In this document: one piece after another, positions 1 to 8,174 of the stretch
Layout of the letters: each line of letters starts with the position of its first letter
Position numbering within the stretch: position 1 is the stretch's first letter
Assembly (NCBI RefSeq): GCF_003352005.1
Contig: NZ_CP024848.1
Location: 3,915,001-3,979,000 of the forward strand
Length of the DNA: 64,000 nucleotides
Direction: 5' to 3'
Origin: Oceanobacillus zhaokaii
GTDB taxonomy: Bacteria; Bacillota; Bacilli; Bacillales; Amphibacillaceae
Notes under the pieces: generated by a model
Seen by the model: the letters and a program-made list of their open reading frames with translations, nothing else
Told to the model about the DNA's origin: nothing
Database searches by the model: none
Program-made: the position numbers and the translations under genes

Positions 1-458
1 AGCATATTGTTAATCTTGTTTTCCGGAAATTCGTTGTCCTTACGATTCCCTAAAAGCCAGCAGTAGCAGCTCCATCCTCCTGACATTCTCAGCTCGTCAC
101 TACTTGCAATCCATTTATCAGCAACTACTTGGGCAATATCTGATTCTGATAAAGTTACTGCCACTACATAATCGGACAGCATATAAAAATACGCTTCATC
201 CATCCAACGATCAAAATCCGACTCAGTCATAGCTTTTGGATCGGCAATAATGCCTGCAAAATACATTGCATCATAGTTACCTGTAGCATAAAGTTCTTCC
301 GCTAAAGGTTGATTTATTTTTATTTTCTTTGCGATTGGTTTCATAGCACCTGTAGCCACGCCAAAAAGCGGCTCGTGCGCACCATTGGATATGTACATTT
401 TTTTCATTCGTTCTTTGCTGAGCGTTTCGAGCTCCAGCATTACAGTTTCAAAATCCAT
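1..458 (-). CDS. DNA alkylation repair protein (AlkD-like), truncated by window edge
   Basis: The N-terminal ~152 residues of a HEAT-repeat-type DNA alkylation repair protein; the rest lies left of the window. Recognisable stretches are EPLFGVATGAMKP, YDAMYFAGIIADP and YFYMLSDYVVAVTL, typical of Bacillus proteins annotated in the AlkD-like PF08713 family. Such proteins are DNA glycosylases or glycosylase-like proteins for alkylated purines; activity here is inferred. I chose the ATG at 458 because AAAGGA lies 11 nt upstream; the in-frame ATG at 470 has no spacing from that site. It begins 23 bp after the hprK stop on the same strand, so co-transcription is likely. Confidence 0.75.
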   Translation of the reverse strand, partial: MDFETVMLELETLSKERMKKMYISNGAHEPLFGVATGAMKPIAKKIKINQPLAEELYATGNYDAMYFAGIIADPKAMTESDFDRWMDEAYFYMLSDYVVAVTLSESDIAQVVADKWIASSDELRMSGGWSCYCWLLGNRKDNEFPENKINNM

Positions 459-481
459 CGTTTTGCACATCCTTTGTTGAT

Positions 482-1405
482 TTATTTATTAGTTGAATCA
501 CCCGACTCAATTCGCTCAATGAACTCTTCTGCAGCGCTATAGCCCTGTTGCTTCAAGTACCAATTATTTGCCGCTGCTTCGATAAGTCCAGCAACATCAC
601 GTCCTGGTTGAAGCTGGATTTCGATATGCGGAATCGGAACACCCATATATTCTGTATAGCTCGTTTCTAGTTCCAATTCATTGTTCAACGTGTGCTGTTT
701 CCACTCTGTTAGTTCAATATCGAGCGCAATTCTCGTTTCGTCCTGAAACGCTTTTCTCCCATACACCCGCACGACATTTAATAGCCCAATACTTCGTAGC
801 GCTAGAAATTCCTTGTTCATCTGATTATGGGTGCCAAGAATCGTTTTATGGCTGAGCTTCTTCAGAACAACCATATCATCTGCCACGAGCCGATGTCCTC
901 TCCCGATTAAGGTATGTGCTGTTTCACTCTTACCAATTCCTGATTCACCACGCAGTAAGATTCCAATTCCGAATACATTAAGACAAACACCATGCACCGC
1001 GATCTCTGGTGCTAATGACCTTGTCAAATAATTATCTACTTTTGCAATAAAATCGGATGTATCCTCCTTCGTCCGCAGAAGGGGAATGTCTTCTTCATTA
1101 CAAAACTGCTTGAGATACATTAATCCTTCTTGCCCTGTTGTAACAATAAAGCACGGCGGATGGTAATCTACAATATTTCTAATCCGCAGCTGACGCTCAC
1201 TATGACTTAACTGATGCAAATATGTAATTTCCTTAAGACCGAGTATTTGAACACGTTCCATTGGAAAAAAGTCGAAGTAACCAATAAATTCAAGCCCTGG
1301 ACGATGTGTCCGTGAAGTTGTAATCTTCCGGCCAATATGATCTTCTCCTGCTAATACTTCTAATGAAAACTCACGAACTAAATCCTTAACGCCAATAGCT
1401 TTCAA
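482..1405 (-). CDS. hprK: HPr kinase/phosphorylase
   Basis: Bifunctional enzyme that phosphorylates and dephosphorylates HPr (and Crh) on Ser46, the trigger for CcpA carbon catabolite control. From a TTG start it is 307 residues. It has the conserved His138, the P-loop GESGIGKSET at about 153-162 (Lys159, Glu160), the RGHRLVADD block at about 169-177 and a diverged family signature LLNVVRVYGRKAF. I prefer TTG at 1405 over ATG at 1444: a TATAAT box at 1446-1451 abuts that ATG, a GGAAG site precedes the TTG by 11 nt, and only the TTG gives the family's usual residue numbering. It is not next to lgt, where Bacillus hprK normally sits, so it may be a second copy. Confidence 0.88.
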   Translation of the reverse strand: MKAIGVKDLVREFSLEVLAGEDHIGRKITTSRTHRPGLEFIGYFDFFPMERVQILGLKEITYLHQLSHSERQLRIRNIVDYHPPCFIVTTGQEGLMYLKQFCNEEDIPLLRTKEDTSDFIAKVDNYLTRSLAPEIAVHGVCLNVFGIGILLRGESGIGKSETAHTLIGRGHRLVADDMVVLKKLSHKTILGTHNQMNKEFLALRSIGLLNVVRVYGRKAFQDETRIALDIELTEWKQHTLNNELELETSYTEYMGVPIPHIEIQLQPGRDVAGLIEAAANNWYLKQQGYSAAEEFIERIESGDSTNK

Positions 1406-1445
1406 TTCTGGTAGCACTTCCTTCCCAACACTGCTGTTTGTCATT

Positions 1446-1451
1446 ATTATA
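1446..1451 (-). promoter_or_regulatory. Putative -10 box of hprK
   Basis: A perfect TATAAT on the minus strand ends one base before the first in-frame ATG of hprK, so transcription would begin inside the longer reading frame near 1438. A TTCACA about 19 bp upstream could serve as a weak -35. This supports the internal TTG start at 1405. Confidence 0.5.
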
Positions 1452-1530
1452 CAGTAAAAAGAAATAGCTTTGTGAAAAAATACACTTATTGAGAAGGAAT
1501 TTACTGATAGTGAAAATAGGGAATTTCCAT

Positions 1531-1866
1531 TTAAACCTTCTTAACAAATTCAGACTTCAATTGCATCGCACCAAATCCATCGATCTTACAATCAATATCA
1601 TGGTCGCCATCAACTAAACGAATATTTTTTACCTTCGTTCCTACTTTTAGTGGAGTAGAACTCCCTTTTACTTTTAAATCCTTGATTAATGTCACAGTAT
1701 CACCGTCGTGCAGCACGTTTCCATTGGCATCTTTTACAATCTTTTCATCCTCGACTACCTCTGGATCCGCTGTCCATTCAAGTGCACACTCTGGACAAAT
1801 GAGAAGAATTCCATCTTCATATGTATATTCTGAATTGCAATTAGGGCAATTTGGTAAATTAGTCAT
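1531..1866 (-). CDS. PhnA/YjdM-type zinc-ribbon protein
   Basis: A 111-residue protein of the PhnA (YjdM) family. The N-terminus [19 protein letters not shown]...CPECALEW carries two CxxC pairs forming a zinc ribbon, followed by the PhnA barrel region with [25 protein letters not shown]. Despite the name, a role in alkylphosphonate use is not established; function is unclear. The start at 1866 has GGAGG 8 nt upstream; a longer frame reaching 1941 lacks such a site. It stands alone 86 bp upstream of the first hprK ATG on the same strand. Confidence 0.85.
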   Translation of the reverse strand: MTNLPNCPNCNSEYTYEDGILLICPECALEWTADPEVVEDEKIVKDANGNVLHDGDTVTLIKDLKVKGSSTPLKVGTKVKNIRLVDGDHDIDCKIDGFGAMQLKSEFVKKV

Positions 1867-2053
1867 GATTAAATACCTCCATCTATTATTGGAAACAGAG
1901 GGCAAAAGCCTCCTGTCCTTGTGTTCCACTTCATAGTTCATATACTGTCATAGTTTCTTATATTGTCAACTGCCCAGAAAATATCCCCAGACAGCGTCAA
2001 TCAAGTTTGTATGAATCGCCGTAATGAGGGATTTCCTCTTACTTTCTCCCCTA

Positions 2054-2206
2054 TTAAATAATGTCAGCTAAATAGGATTTAACCGTGTCAGGCAAGAGTT
2101 GAAATAGTAATCCTTTATATTTAATATCGAGTAGACCAGCAATGAAAATAGTAATTATCATTAATGCTAAAAAAGGTTTCTTATTCGTTTTTAAAATCGT
2201 CTTCAA
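2054..2206 (-). CDS. Small putative membrane peptide (50 aa, TTG start)
   Basis: An open frame of 50 codons starting with TTG, preceded by GGAGGAG at good spacing (about 6-7 nt). The peptide has a basic N-terminus (KTILKTNKKP), one hydrophobic segment (FLALMIITIFIAGLLDI, about 12-28) and an amphipathic tail ending ADII. That layout suggests a single-pass membrane peptide. I do not recognise a family. The strong ribosome site and coding-like composition are the evidence; there is no ATG, which explains why a length-filtered search misses it. Confidence 0.5.
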   Translation of the reverse strand: MKTILKTNKKPFLALMIITIFIAGLLDIKYKGLLFQLLPDTVKSYLADII

Positions 2207-2425
2207 TAGGTTCTCCTCCACTGAAAATAGCGTAATTTTATTAAGTTAATAATATATTGATTCGAACTGTATATTGTAATTCTTACATACTTTTCACGCA
2301 CAATCCACTCCCTCTAACATGCAGTGGAAATAATTGTATATTTCAAAGTACTCACTTATACTTAGCTTAGGTAACGTTTTACTACTTTACTAAAATTATC
2401 ATTCATTACAAAGGAGGGGGATAAA

Positions 2426-2797
2426 TTGAAACTCGGTGCATTTTCTGTAAGTTTAACGGTAAAAGATATTAATGTATCAAGATCATTTTATGAAAACCTC
2501 GGATTTGAGGCTTTCGGTGGGGATATTACCCAAAATTGGCTTATTATGAAGAATGAAAATTGTATTATCGGTTTATTCCAAGGGATGTTCGATAAGAATA
2601 TTTTAACTTTCAATCCGGGATGGAATGAAAATGCTGAGAACTTAGATTCATTTACCGATATTCGAGAACTGCAAAAGCAGCTGAAAACAAAAGGAATTAC
2701 AATGCAGGCGGAAGCAGATGAATCCAGTGAAGGACCAGCACATTTTATCATTGAAGACCCAGATGGTAATCAAATTCTTGTAGATCAGCACAGGTAA
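2426..2797 (+). CDS. VOC (glyoxalase/bleomycin-resistance fold) family protein
   Basis: A 123-residue single-domain vicinal-oxygen-chelate protein. The opening LGAFSVSLTVKDINVSRSFYENLGFEAFGG and the ending GPAHFIIEDPDGNQILVDQHR are the two halves of the family pattern; the Glu in IEDPDGN is a typical metal-ligand position, while a first His ligand near the N-terminus is not seen. Substrate unknown; candidates include a dioxygenase-like or antibiotic-binding role. It has a strong AAAGGAGGGGG site and is monocistronic, convergent with the DoxX gene. Confidence 0.82.
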   Translation: MKLGAFSVSLTVKDINVSRSFYENLGFEAFGGDITQNWLIMKNENCIIGLFQGMFDKNILTFNPGWNENAENLDSFTDIRELQKQLKTKGITMQAEADESSEGPAHFIIEDPDGNQILVDQHR

Positions 2798-2858
2798 TAT
2801 CGATACTTGTAACCCCTTACGAACTTAAAACCCATACATCTACTTGCGCTTAGGCAAG

Positions 2859-2917
2859 TATAGTGCCTTACACCGCTTATCTGCAATAGTTATCTTATAA
2901 AGTGGTAAGGCACTATA
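2859..2917. terminator. Inverted repeat between convergent genes
   Basis: Perfect 13-bp arms TATAGTGCCTTAC (2859-2871) and its complement (2905-2917) with a 33-nt loop, between the convergent VOC and DoxX genes. It could be a bidirectional terminator, although the loop is long and the U-tract poor. A smaller stem ACTTGC/GCAAGT sits at 2842-2859. Confidence 0.4.
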
Positions 2918-2953
2918 GCTTATTTAAATTGCTTGTCAATTAGACTCTTCACA

Positions 2954-3340
2954 TTAATGTACATTTGGCTTGCTTTCCAATAACCCTTTGAAGCTTTCAC
3001 GATAAAACCACGCCAATACTCCTTCTAATAACGTGACTAATATTGCTAATGGAAGTATCTCAGAGTCTACAAAAATATGGAATGCTAATATATTGATGAC
3101 AATACTTGCTAGTACGACTAAAGCGAGCGGAACAAACCTGCGAATTAATAATAAGAATCCTGCTATAATCTCTACTCCTTTTTCAATTGCCAATAAATAA
3201 CCATCTCCTAGAAACTCCATTGCAGCTGGACTTGTTGGAGCAAATGCGTCAAACCCAAGTAACATGACATAACCATTCAATCCTGCACCTAAAAAAATGA
3301 TACCTAACAGTATTTCAGCAATTCGAATAAACACCTTCAT
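2954..3340 (-). CDS. DoxX-family membrane protein
   Basis: A 128-residue integral membrane protein with four predicted helices (about 5-25, 45-66, 70-92, 95-115). IAEILLGIIFLGAGLNGY and EKGVEIIAGFLLLIRRFVPLAL match the DoxX-like pattern in which small four-helix proteins are often tied to redox or thiol-stress responses; the exact role is unknown. The start has a GGGGG-rich ribosome site. A cre-like sequence (12 of 14 consensus positions, 3418-3431) lies about 80 bp upstream, weak evidence for carbon control. Confidence 0.72.
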   Translation of the reverse strand: MKVFIRIAEILLGIIFLGAGLNGYVMLLGFDAFAPTSPAAMEFLGDGYLLAIEKGVEIIAGFLLLIRRFVPLALVVLASIVINILAFHIFVDSEILPLAILVTLLEGVLAWFYRESFKGLLESKPNVH

Positions 3341-3497
3341 ATCAATTTCCCCCTAAAAAGTTATAATTTACATGTTTACTAAAGGAATTAATAACTTACG
3401 AAGGTACAAATAGCAAATCTTAGCGCTTACCTCAATATGTTTATTGATTATTGTTCATAGAGTTAATCGTTTGTAGTGTTAATAGTAGATTTCCAAC

Positions 3498-4376
3498 TTA
3501 TTTCTCTCCAGATATTTCAATCAAACTAACCTGGCTTTGATTAAAAAAGCGGATCGGCGCAGCAGTAGTACCAAGTCCACTATCAATATAAAGAAACTGG
3601 TTTTCACCAAATTCATATGTTCCTTTCTCCAACTCTGGGAAGAATCCTTGATCAGGTGCTACTAAAGCGCCAATAAGCGGAAGTCTTACTTGTCCTCCGT
3701 GAGTATGTCCACTAAGAACCAGGTCTGCCGGGATATTCTTGTATTTGTCCAAAATGCTTGGTGAATGGGAAAGCAATATCGTATAGCTTTCTTGATTCAC
3801 CTTCTCAAATGCTAGATTAAGATTCTCATGATTCGTTGTAACATCGTTAGCCCCTGCTAAATAAATCGTTGCACTGCCTATTGTAATTTCAGTACTTGTG
3901 TTGTTTAAGATCGTTACATTTCTCTGTTCAAGACCTTCTATAAATGCTTCGGTAAGGTCATTTCCCCACTCATGATTACCAGAAACAAAAAATACATAGG
4001 GATTCGATGCTGTTATTCTCTCAACAAGGGAAAAGACATAATCCAAATCATCTGTACCTCTGTCTATCAAGTCACCCGTCAGTACAATAATGTCCGCATT
4101 TGCTTGTTCAACAGTATCAATTACTGTCTCATTGTTCGAACCGAATACCTTGTTATGTAAATCACTGATTTGGAGAATGGTGAGTTTGGAATCAGATGGT
4201 AGTTTATTATTTTGAAATGAAACTCGATTTACTTTAAATACATTGGTATCAAAGTATACTTTCATTGCCACGCCAAGAATAGTTAGAATACCAAAAATGA
4301 ATAAAATCCTTCTGTTCTTTATGTATTTACTAAAATATGATGTCTTTTCTTTCTTTTGTTTGAACTCATTTGACAT
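3498..4376 (-). CDS. Membrane-anchored metallophosphoesterase (YkuE-like)
   Basis: A 292-residue calcineurin-like phosphoesterase with an N-terminal anchor (about 22-40) that puts the catalytic domain outside the membrane. All metal-site blocks are present in order: DLHNKVFG, GDLIDRG, GNHEWG, LSHSP and GHTHGGQ. This matches the YkuE-type family of Mn/Zn phosphodiesterases; the substrate is unknown. I chose ATG 4376 (MSNEFKQKKEK), which has AAGGAG 11 nt upstream, rather than ATG 4448. The intact motifs imply an active enzyme. Confidence 0.85.
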   Translation of the reverse strand: MSNEFKQKKEKTSYFSKYIKNRRILFIFGILTILGVAMKVYFDTNVFKVNRVSFQNNKLPSDSKLTILQISDLHNKVFGSNNETVIDTVEQANADIIVLTGDLIDRGTDDLDYVFSLVERITASNPYVFFVSGNHEWGNDLTEAFIEGLEQRNVTILNNTSTEITIGSATIYLAGANDVTTNHENLNLAFEKVNQESYTILLSHSPSILDKYKNIPADLVLSGHTHGGQVRLPLIGALVAPDQGFFPELEKGTYEFGENQFLYIDSGLGTTAAPIRFFNQSQVSLIEISGEK

Positions 4377-4626
4377 GAAATCTACATCTCCTTCAAAAGT
4401 ACCAACATTTATCTTCACACATACATGTTTCATCTTAATATATCTCATTAAAATGCTATTCTCATTATACAGTAAATTAGAACGAATTTGCCGTTTTGAT
4501 TACTCTTCTAGAATCAAGCGCGAGGTTATATATTATATTGATTAAGAGCTAATTTCGATCCCCAAATCCCATCAAGTGATACAATAAGAAAGAATAGAAT
4601 CAAACATAGACAAGGGGATTGTTGAA

Positions 4627-5049
4627 ATGGAATTGAATAAAGATTGCATGTATTGTATGGAAGATGAGCGACGCGACGACCTAATGATTGAAATAGGCAA
4701 GCTCGATGTTTCTACGGTTTTCCTATTTAAAGAGCAAACCTATGCTGGAAGATGTAATGTCGTATATAAGGATCATGTAAAAGAATTATTTGATCTCGAT
4801 CAAGATGAATTGGCAGCATTTATGAATGACGTTAAAAAGGTAGCAACTGCTGTGGACAAAGCATTCCATCCTGATAAAATCAATTACGGGGCATATGGAG
4901 ATACCTTGCATCATTTACATATGCATGTAGTACCGAAATATGAAGGCAAGGAAAATTGGGGCTCTACATTTGAAATGAATTTAGGCAAAACTTATTTATC
5001 AGATGAAGAATATGAAGAGGTAATTAAGAAGATTAAAGAGAACTTATAA
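4627..5049 (+). CDS. HIT-family nucleotide hydrolase/transferase
   Basis: A 140-residue histidine-triad protein. The catalytic triad motif is HHLHMHVVPK at about residues 97-106; the middle His forms the nucleotidyl intermediate in this family. The N-terminus CMYCMEDE is a CxxC pair often seen in bacterial HIT proteins. Typical substrates are adenosine phosphoramidates or dinucleoside polyphosphates; not determinable here. It has an AAGGGG ribosome site and its own strong terminator, so it is monocistronic. Confidence 0.88.
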   Translation: MELNKDCMYCMEDERRDDLMIEIGKLDVSTVFLFKEQTYAGRCNVVYKDHVKELFDLDQDELAAFMNDVKKVATAVDKAFHPDKINYGAYGDTLHHLHMHVVPKYEGKENWGSTFEMNLGKTYLSDEEYEEVIKKIKENL

Positions 5050-5053
5050 TATA

Positions 5054-5094
5054 AAACTCGGTGGTGAACTTAAAGGTTCATGCCGAGTTTTTTT
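5054..5094 (+). terminator. Intrinsic terminator of the HIT gene
   Basis: Stem AAACTCGG (5054-5061) with CCGAGTTT (5083-5090), with an inner TGAAC/GTTCA pairing, followed by a run of seven T residues. It ends the HIT transcript. Confidence 0.88.
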
Positions 5095-5196
5095 ATAGGA
5101 GTCGGGTACAAATTAGTGAATGATACAGTGTTGTAATAAATAAAACACTAAAATTAACATAATATTGTGATAGTATAAACAAAAAGGAGGAATACA

Positions 5197-6678
5197 ATGT
5201 CCAATGAAATGTATCAATTATTAGCAATTATTATTTACATGGCTGCAATGGTATTTATCGGTTGGTATGCATTTAGACGCACTTCAAACCTGACAGACTA
5301 TATGCTTGGCGGGCGTTCACTAGGACCGGCTGTTACTGCTTTAAGTGCTGGAGCTGCAGACATGTCGGGGTGGCTTCTTATGGGACTTCCAGGTGCAATC
5401 TATTTGAGCGGTCTGGTTGAAGCTTGGATGGCTATCGGTCTGACTGTCGGTGCCTATTTGAACTATGTACTCGTTGCACCACGACTTCGCGTCTATACGC
5501 AAGTATCGAATGATTCCATTACGATACCTAGTTATCTAGAAAATCGTCTGAAAGACAAATCCCGTCTTTTACGTGTTGTCTCAGGGATTATTATTCTTAT
5601 TTTCTTTACATTCTACGTATCTTCAGGAATGGTTGCAGGTGGTAAGTTCTTCCTTAGCTCATTCGGATTAGACTATCACGTTGGGTTATTAATCGTATCA
5701 GCGGTCGTTATTTTCTACACTTTATTCGGCGGTTTCTTAGCAGTTAGCTATACAGATGTTGTCCAAGGTCTTATAATGTTTTTCGCATTATTACTCGTAC
5801 CAATCGTTGGGTTATTTCTTACTGGTGGGTTTTCAGAAACAGCAGCGAGTATTCGTGAAGTTAATCCTCAGCTATTAAACTTCATTTCTGGTGGTTCCTT
5901 CCTTGGCATTATCTCAGCGGTTACGTGGGGGCTTGGCTATTTCGGTCAACCTCATATCATTGTCCGTTTCATGGCAATTGGCTCTGTCAAAGAGGTTAAA
6001 AAGGCACGCCGTATTGGTATAGGATGGATGTTTCTCAGCCTTTTTGGCGCTGTTTCAACAGCACTTATCGGAGTTGCTTATTATCAGCAAAATAACGCCA
6101 AACTTGCTGATCCGGAAACGGTTTTCATTACACTAGGGCAAATTATTTTCCATCCCTTTATCGCGGGAATTATGCTAGCAGCAGTACTTGCAGCTGTTAT
6201 GAGTACGATTTCTTCCCAGCTGATTGTCACATCTTCCGCACTCATTGAAGATTTGTATAAAGCTGTCATTAAGACAGATGCATCAGATAAGCGATATGTA
6301 TTTTTAGGAAGATTGGCAGTCCTTGTCATCTCGATTATAGCGATTGCACTTTCTTGGCCTAATGACGAATCTATTTTGAAAATCGTATCTTTCTCATGGG
6401 CAGGATTCGGTGCTTCATTCGGACCGATCATCTTACTTTCTCTTTACTGGAGGAAGATTACTGCAACAGGTGCTCTTTGGGGAATGATTACAGGTGCGGC
6501 AACTGTTATGATCTGGGGTAATGTCAAGTTATTGACAGATACACTTTATGAAATTGTCCCTGGGTTCATCATTTGCTGGATTGTTACGTACGTCGTAAGT
6601 TTGGCGACATATCGACCAAATGACGAAATTGATAAAGAATTTACTGAAACACTTGAGATTTTAAAAAAGGAAAGCTAG
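5197..6678 (+). CDS. putP: Sodium/proline symporter
   Basis: A 493-residue SSS-family transporter with about 13 helices. Diagnostic PutP features are YMLGGRSLGPAVTALSAGAADMSGWLLMGLPGA near the N-terminus and GYFGQPHIIVRFMA mid-protein. It imports L-proline with Na+, either as a nutrient (PutP) or as an osmoprotectant (OpuE); the sequence alone does not separate these. No proline catabolic gene is adjacent, and other compatible-solute genes are nearby in the window (BCCT at 33.7 kb), so osmotic use is plausible. AAAGGAGG precedes the start. Confidence 0.92.
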   Translation: MSNEMYQLLAIIIYMAAMVFIGWYAFRRTSNLTDYMLGGRSLGPAVTALSAGAADMSGWLLMGLPGAIYLSGLVEAWMAIGLTVGAYLNYVLVAPRLRVYTQVSNDSITIPSYLENRLKDKSRLLRVVSGIIILIFFTFYVSSGMVAGGKFFLSSFGLDYHVGLLIVSAVVIFYTLFGGFLAVSYTDVVQGLIMFFALLLVPIVGLFLTGGFSETAASIREVNPQLLNFISGGSFLGIISAVTWGLGYFGQPHIIVRFMAIGSVKEVKKARRIGIGWMFLSLFGAVSTALIGVAYYQQNNAKLADPETVFITLGQIIFHPFIAGIMLAAVLAAVMSTISSQLIVTSSALIEDLYKAVIKTDASDKRYVFLGRLAVLVISIIAIALSWPNDESILKIVSFSWAGFGASFGPIILLSLYWRKITATGALWGMITGAATVMIWGNVKLLTDTLYEIVPGFIICWIVTYVVSLATYRPNDEIDKEFTETLEILKKES

Positions 6679-6770
6679 TTGAAAGGCAATGCTTGCGAGG
6701 AATATTCGGTTTATTAAGGACAAAACACAATAACCGTAACGATAAAATCCTATCATTAACATATTAACAC

Positions 6771-6804
6771 GCAAAAGGAGCTTATCCATAAAAGCTCCTT
6801 TTGC
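6771..6804. terminator. Bidirectional terminator between putP and the serine hydrolase
   Basis: Perfect 13-bp arms GCAAAAGGAGCTT (6771-6783) and AAGCTCCTTTTGC (6792-6804) with an 8-nt loop, between convergent genes. The U-tract is weak outside the stem. Confidence 0.6.
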
Positions 6805-6902
6805 TAAATTCTTACTGCAATTAGAGTGTCTTTCGCCAAGTCTCCACTATAAAATCTGCTTTAATGCTGCGCCATTGACATTCCACTTTCGTAGACACCT
6901 AT

Positions 6903-7940
6903 TTAATATCTAAGAGATTTGTATATCTCTCCAATAATACCCTCCATTTGATGAACACCCAATTCTGCATTCGTCATGATGACCGCACCTTTCTCTAAAT
7001 ACGGCAAAGCTGACACCATGCATTGAAACCCTATTCCCCAGCCGAGTGAGGTAATTTCTAATTCTTTTTCAGACCCCTCAAGAAACACACCTAATCCAGT
7101 CCAGCTTTTACCTGTTTGTGAAGCTACCATCTCATTTGCTAAGCTTTCTGATATGCCTAGCTTGCTTTTTCCTTTTACAGCATTTATTAGCTCTAGAACT
7201 AATTCAGCTAAATCCATTGAAGTTGTCCATAGACCAGAAGCTGCTGGATAAGGATATATCGGATATTTTCCATCGACTATCTCACCGTTTCTGTTATGAC
7301 CACAAGAAGTATTCAGCCTATCCATTTCCAGACCTGATGTGTTGAAATGGCTGTTTGTCATCCCTAATGGATCAAATATTTGCTCCTTCATAACTTGATG
7401 AAACTTATTTTTAGTAACATCTTCTATCAGTTGCTGAATAATACAAAAACCTGCATCCGAATAGTGGAATTCACTTTCAGGTTCACACTTCACATCAATT
7501 GGAGCTTTACAGTAAGGAGTTTTGCCCTCTAATAATTCAATCATCGAAGGAATCTCTGTTTTCGGTTTCAGTTCAGAAAAACTGCCATCAGGGTCTATAA
7601 TTCCAGATTGATGACTTAGTAAGTTTCTCAGTGTAACTTTTTTAATTTTAGTGAAATCATTTACTGGTACTTTCCAAGCTATAAGACTTTCATTTACATC
7701 GCTATCTAAATTGAAAAGCCCTTCCTGTACTAGCTTAATAGCAAGCATTCCTGATAAGAACTTGCTAATCGAACAAGCACTAAAAATAGAATCTTTATTT
7801 GTTTTTCTATTGCCTTCCACTTCTAATAAGCCGTAATTATCTATTTCAGTAATTAGGCCGCCCTCAATTAAAGCGATACTTAAACCTGGCACATGAAAAT
7901 GTTTCATCCGTTCTTCAATATTGATATTGTTTAATTTCAT
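6903..7940 (-). CDS. Serine hydrolase (class C beta-lactamase-like fold)
   Basis: A 345-residue PF00144-type protein. The nucleophile motif SxxK is S57-I-S-K60, and YSD at about 160-162 stands where YxN is found in true class C enzymes. No signal peptide is visible, so it is probably cytoplasmic, which argues for an esterase or peptidase-like role rather than drug resistance. It has a good GGAAAGGAG site and appears monocistronic. Confidence 0.82.
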   Translation of the reverse strand: MKLNNINIEERMKHFHVPGLSIALIEGGLITEIDNYGLLEVEGNRKTNKDSIFSACSISKFLSGMLAIKLVQEGLFNLDSDVNESLIAWKVPVNDFTKIKKVTLRNLLSHQSGIIDPDGSFSELKPKTEIPSMIELLEGKTPYCKAPIDVKCEPESEFHYSDAGFCIIQQLIEDVTKNKFHQVMKEQIFDPLGMTNSHFNTSGLEMDRLNTSCGHNRNGEIVDGKYPIYPYPAASGLWTTSMDLAELVLELINAVKGKSKLGISESLANEMVASQTGKSWTGLGVFLEGSEKELEITSLGWGIGFQCMVSALPYLEKGAVIMTNAELGVHQMEGIIGEIYKSLRY

Positions 7941-8103
7941 AATTTTCTCCTTTCCGAAATGACAAACTCAGAAAAGTACTTAATTGATGAGAAGAATTGT
8001 TATTGTTAGGAGACAATACATGTTTATACTGACCGCAGATTTATTTGAATAACATCGCATTTAAATGATAACATAATATTCTAAAAAAAATTACATAAAA
8101 ATA

Positions 8104-8125
8104 GACGATCAACTTAATGATCGCC
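8104..8125 (-). terminator. Terminator downstream of the first MFS gene
   Basis: On the minus strand GGCGATCA pairs with TGATCGTC across a 6-nt loop and is followed by TATTTTTA, about 50 nt after the MFS stop. Confidence 0.6.
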
Positions 8126-8174
8126 CTGATACTCTTGCATCCCTTATTTAATAATATCAAGGGAAAATATAAAT

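Noticed and set aside
3418..3431. cre-like site upstream of the DoxX gene
   Set aside because: 12 of 14 matches, far upstream, and no metabolic reason; left as a remark only.
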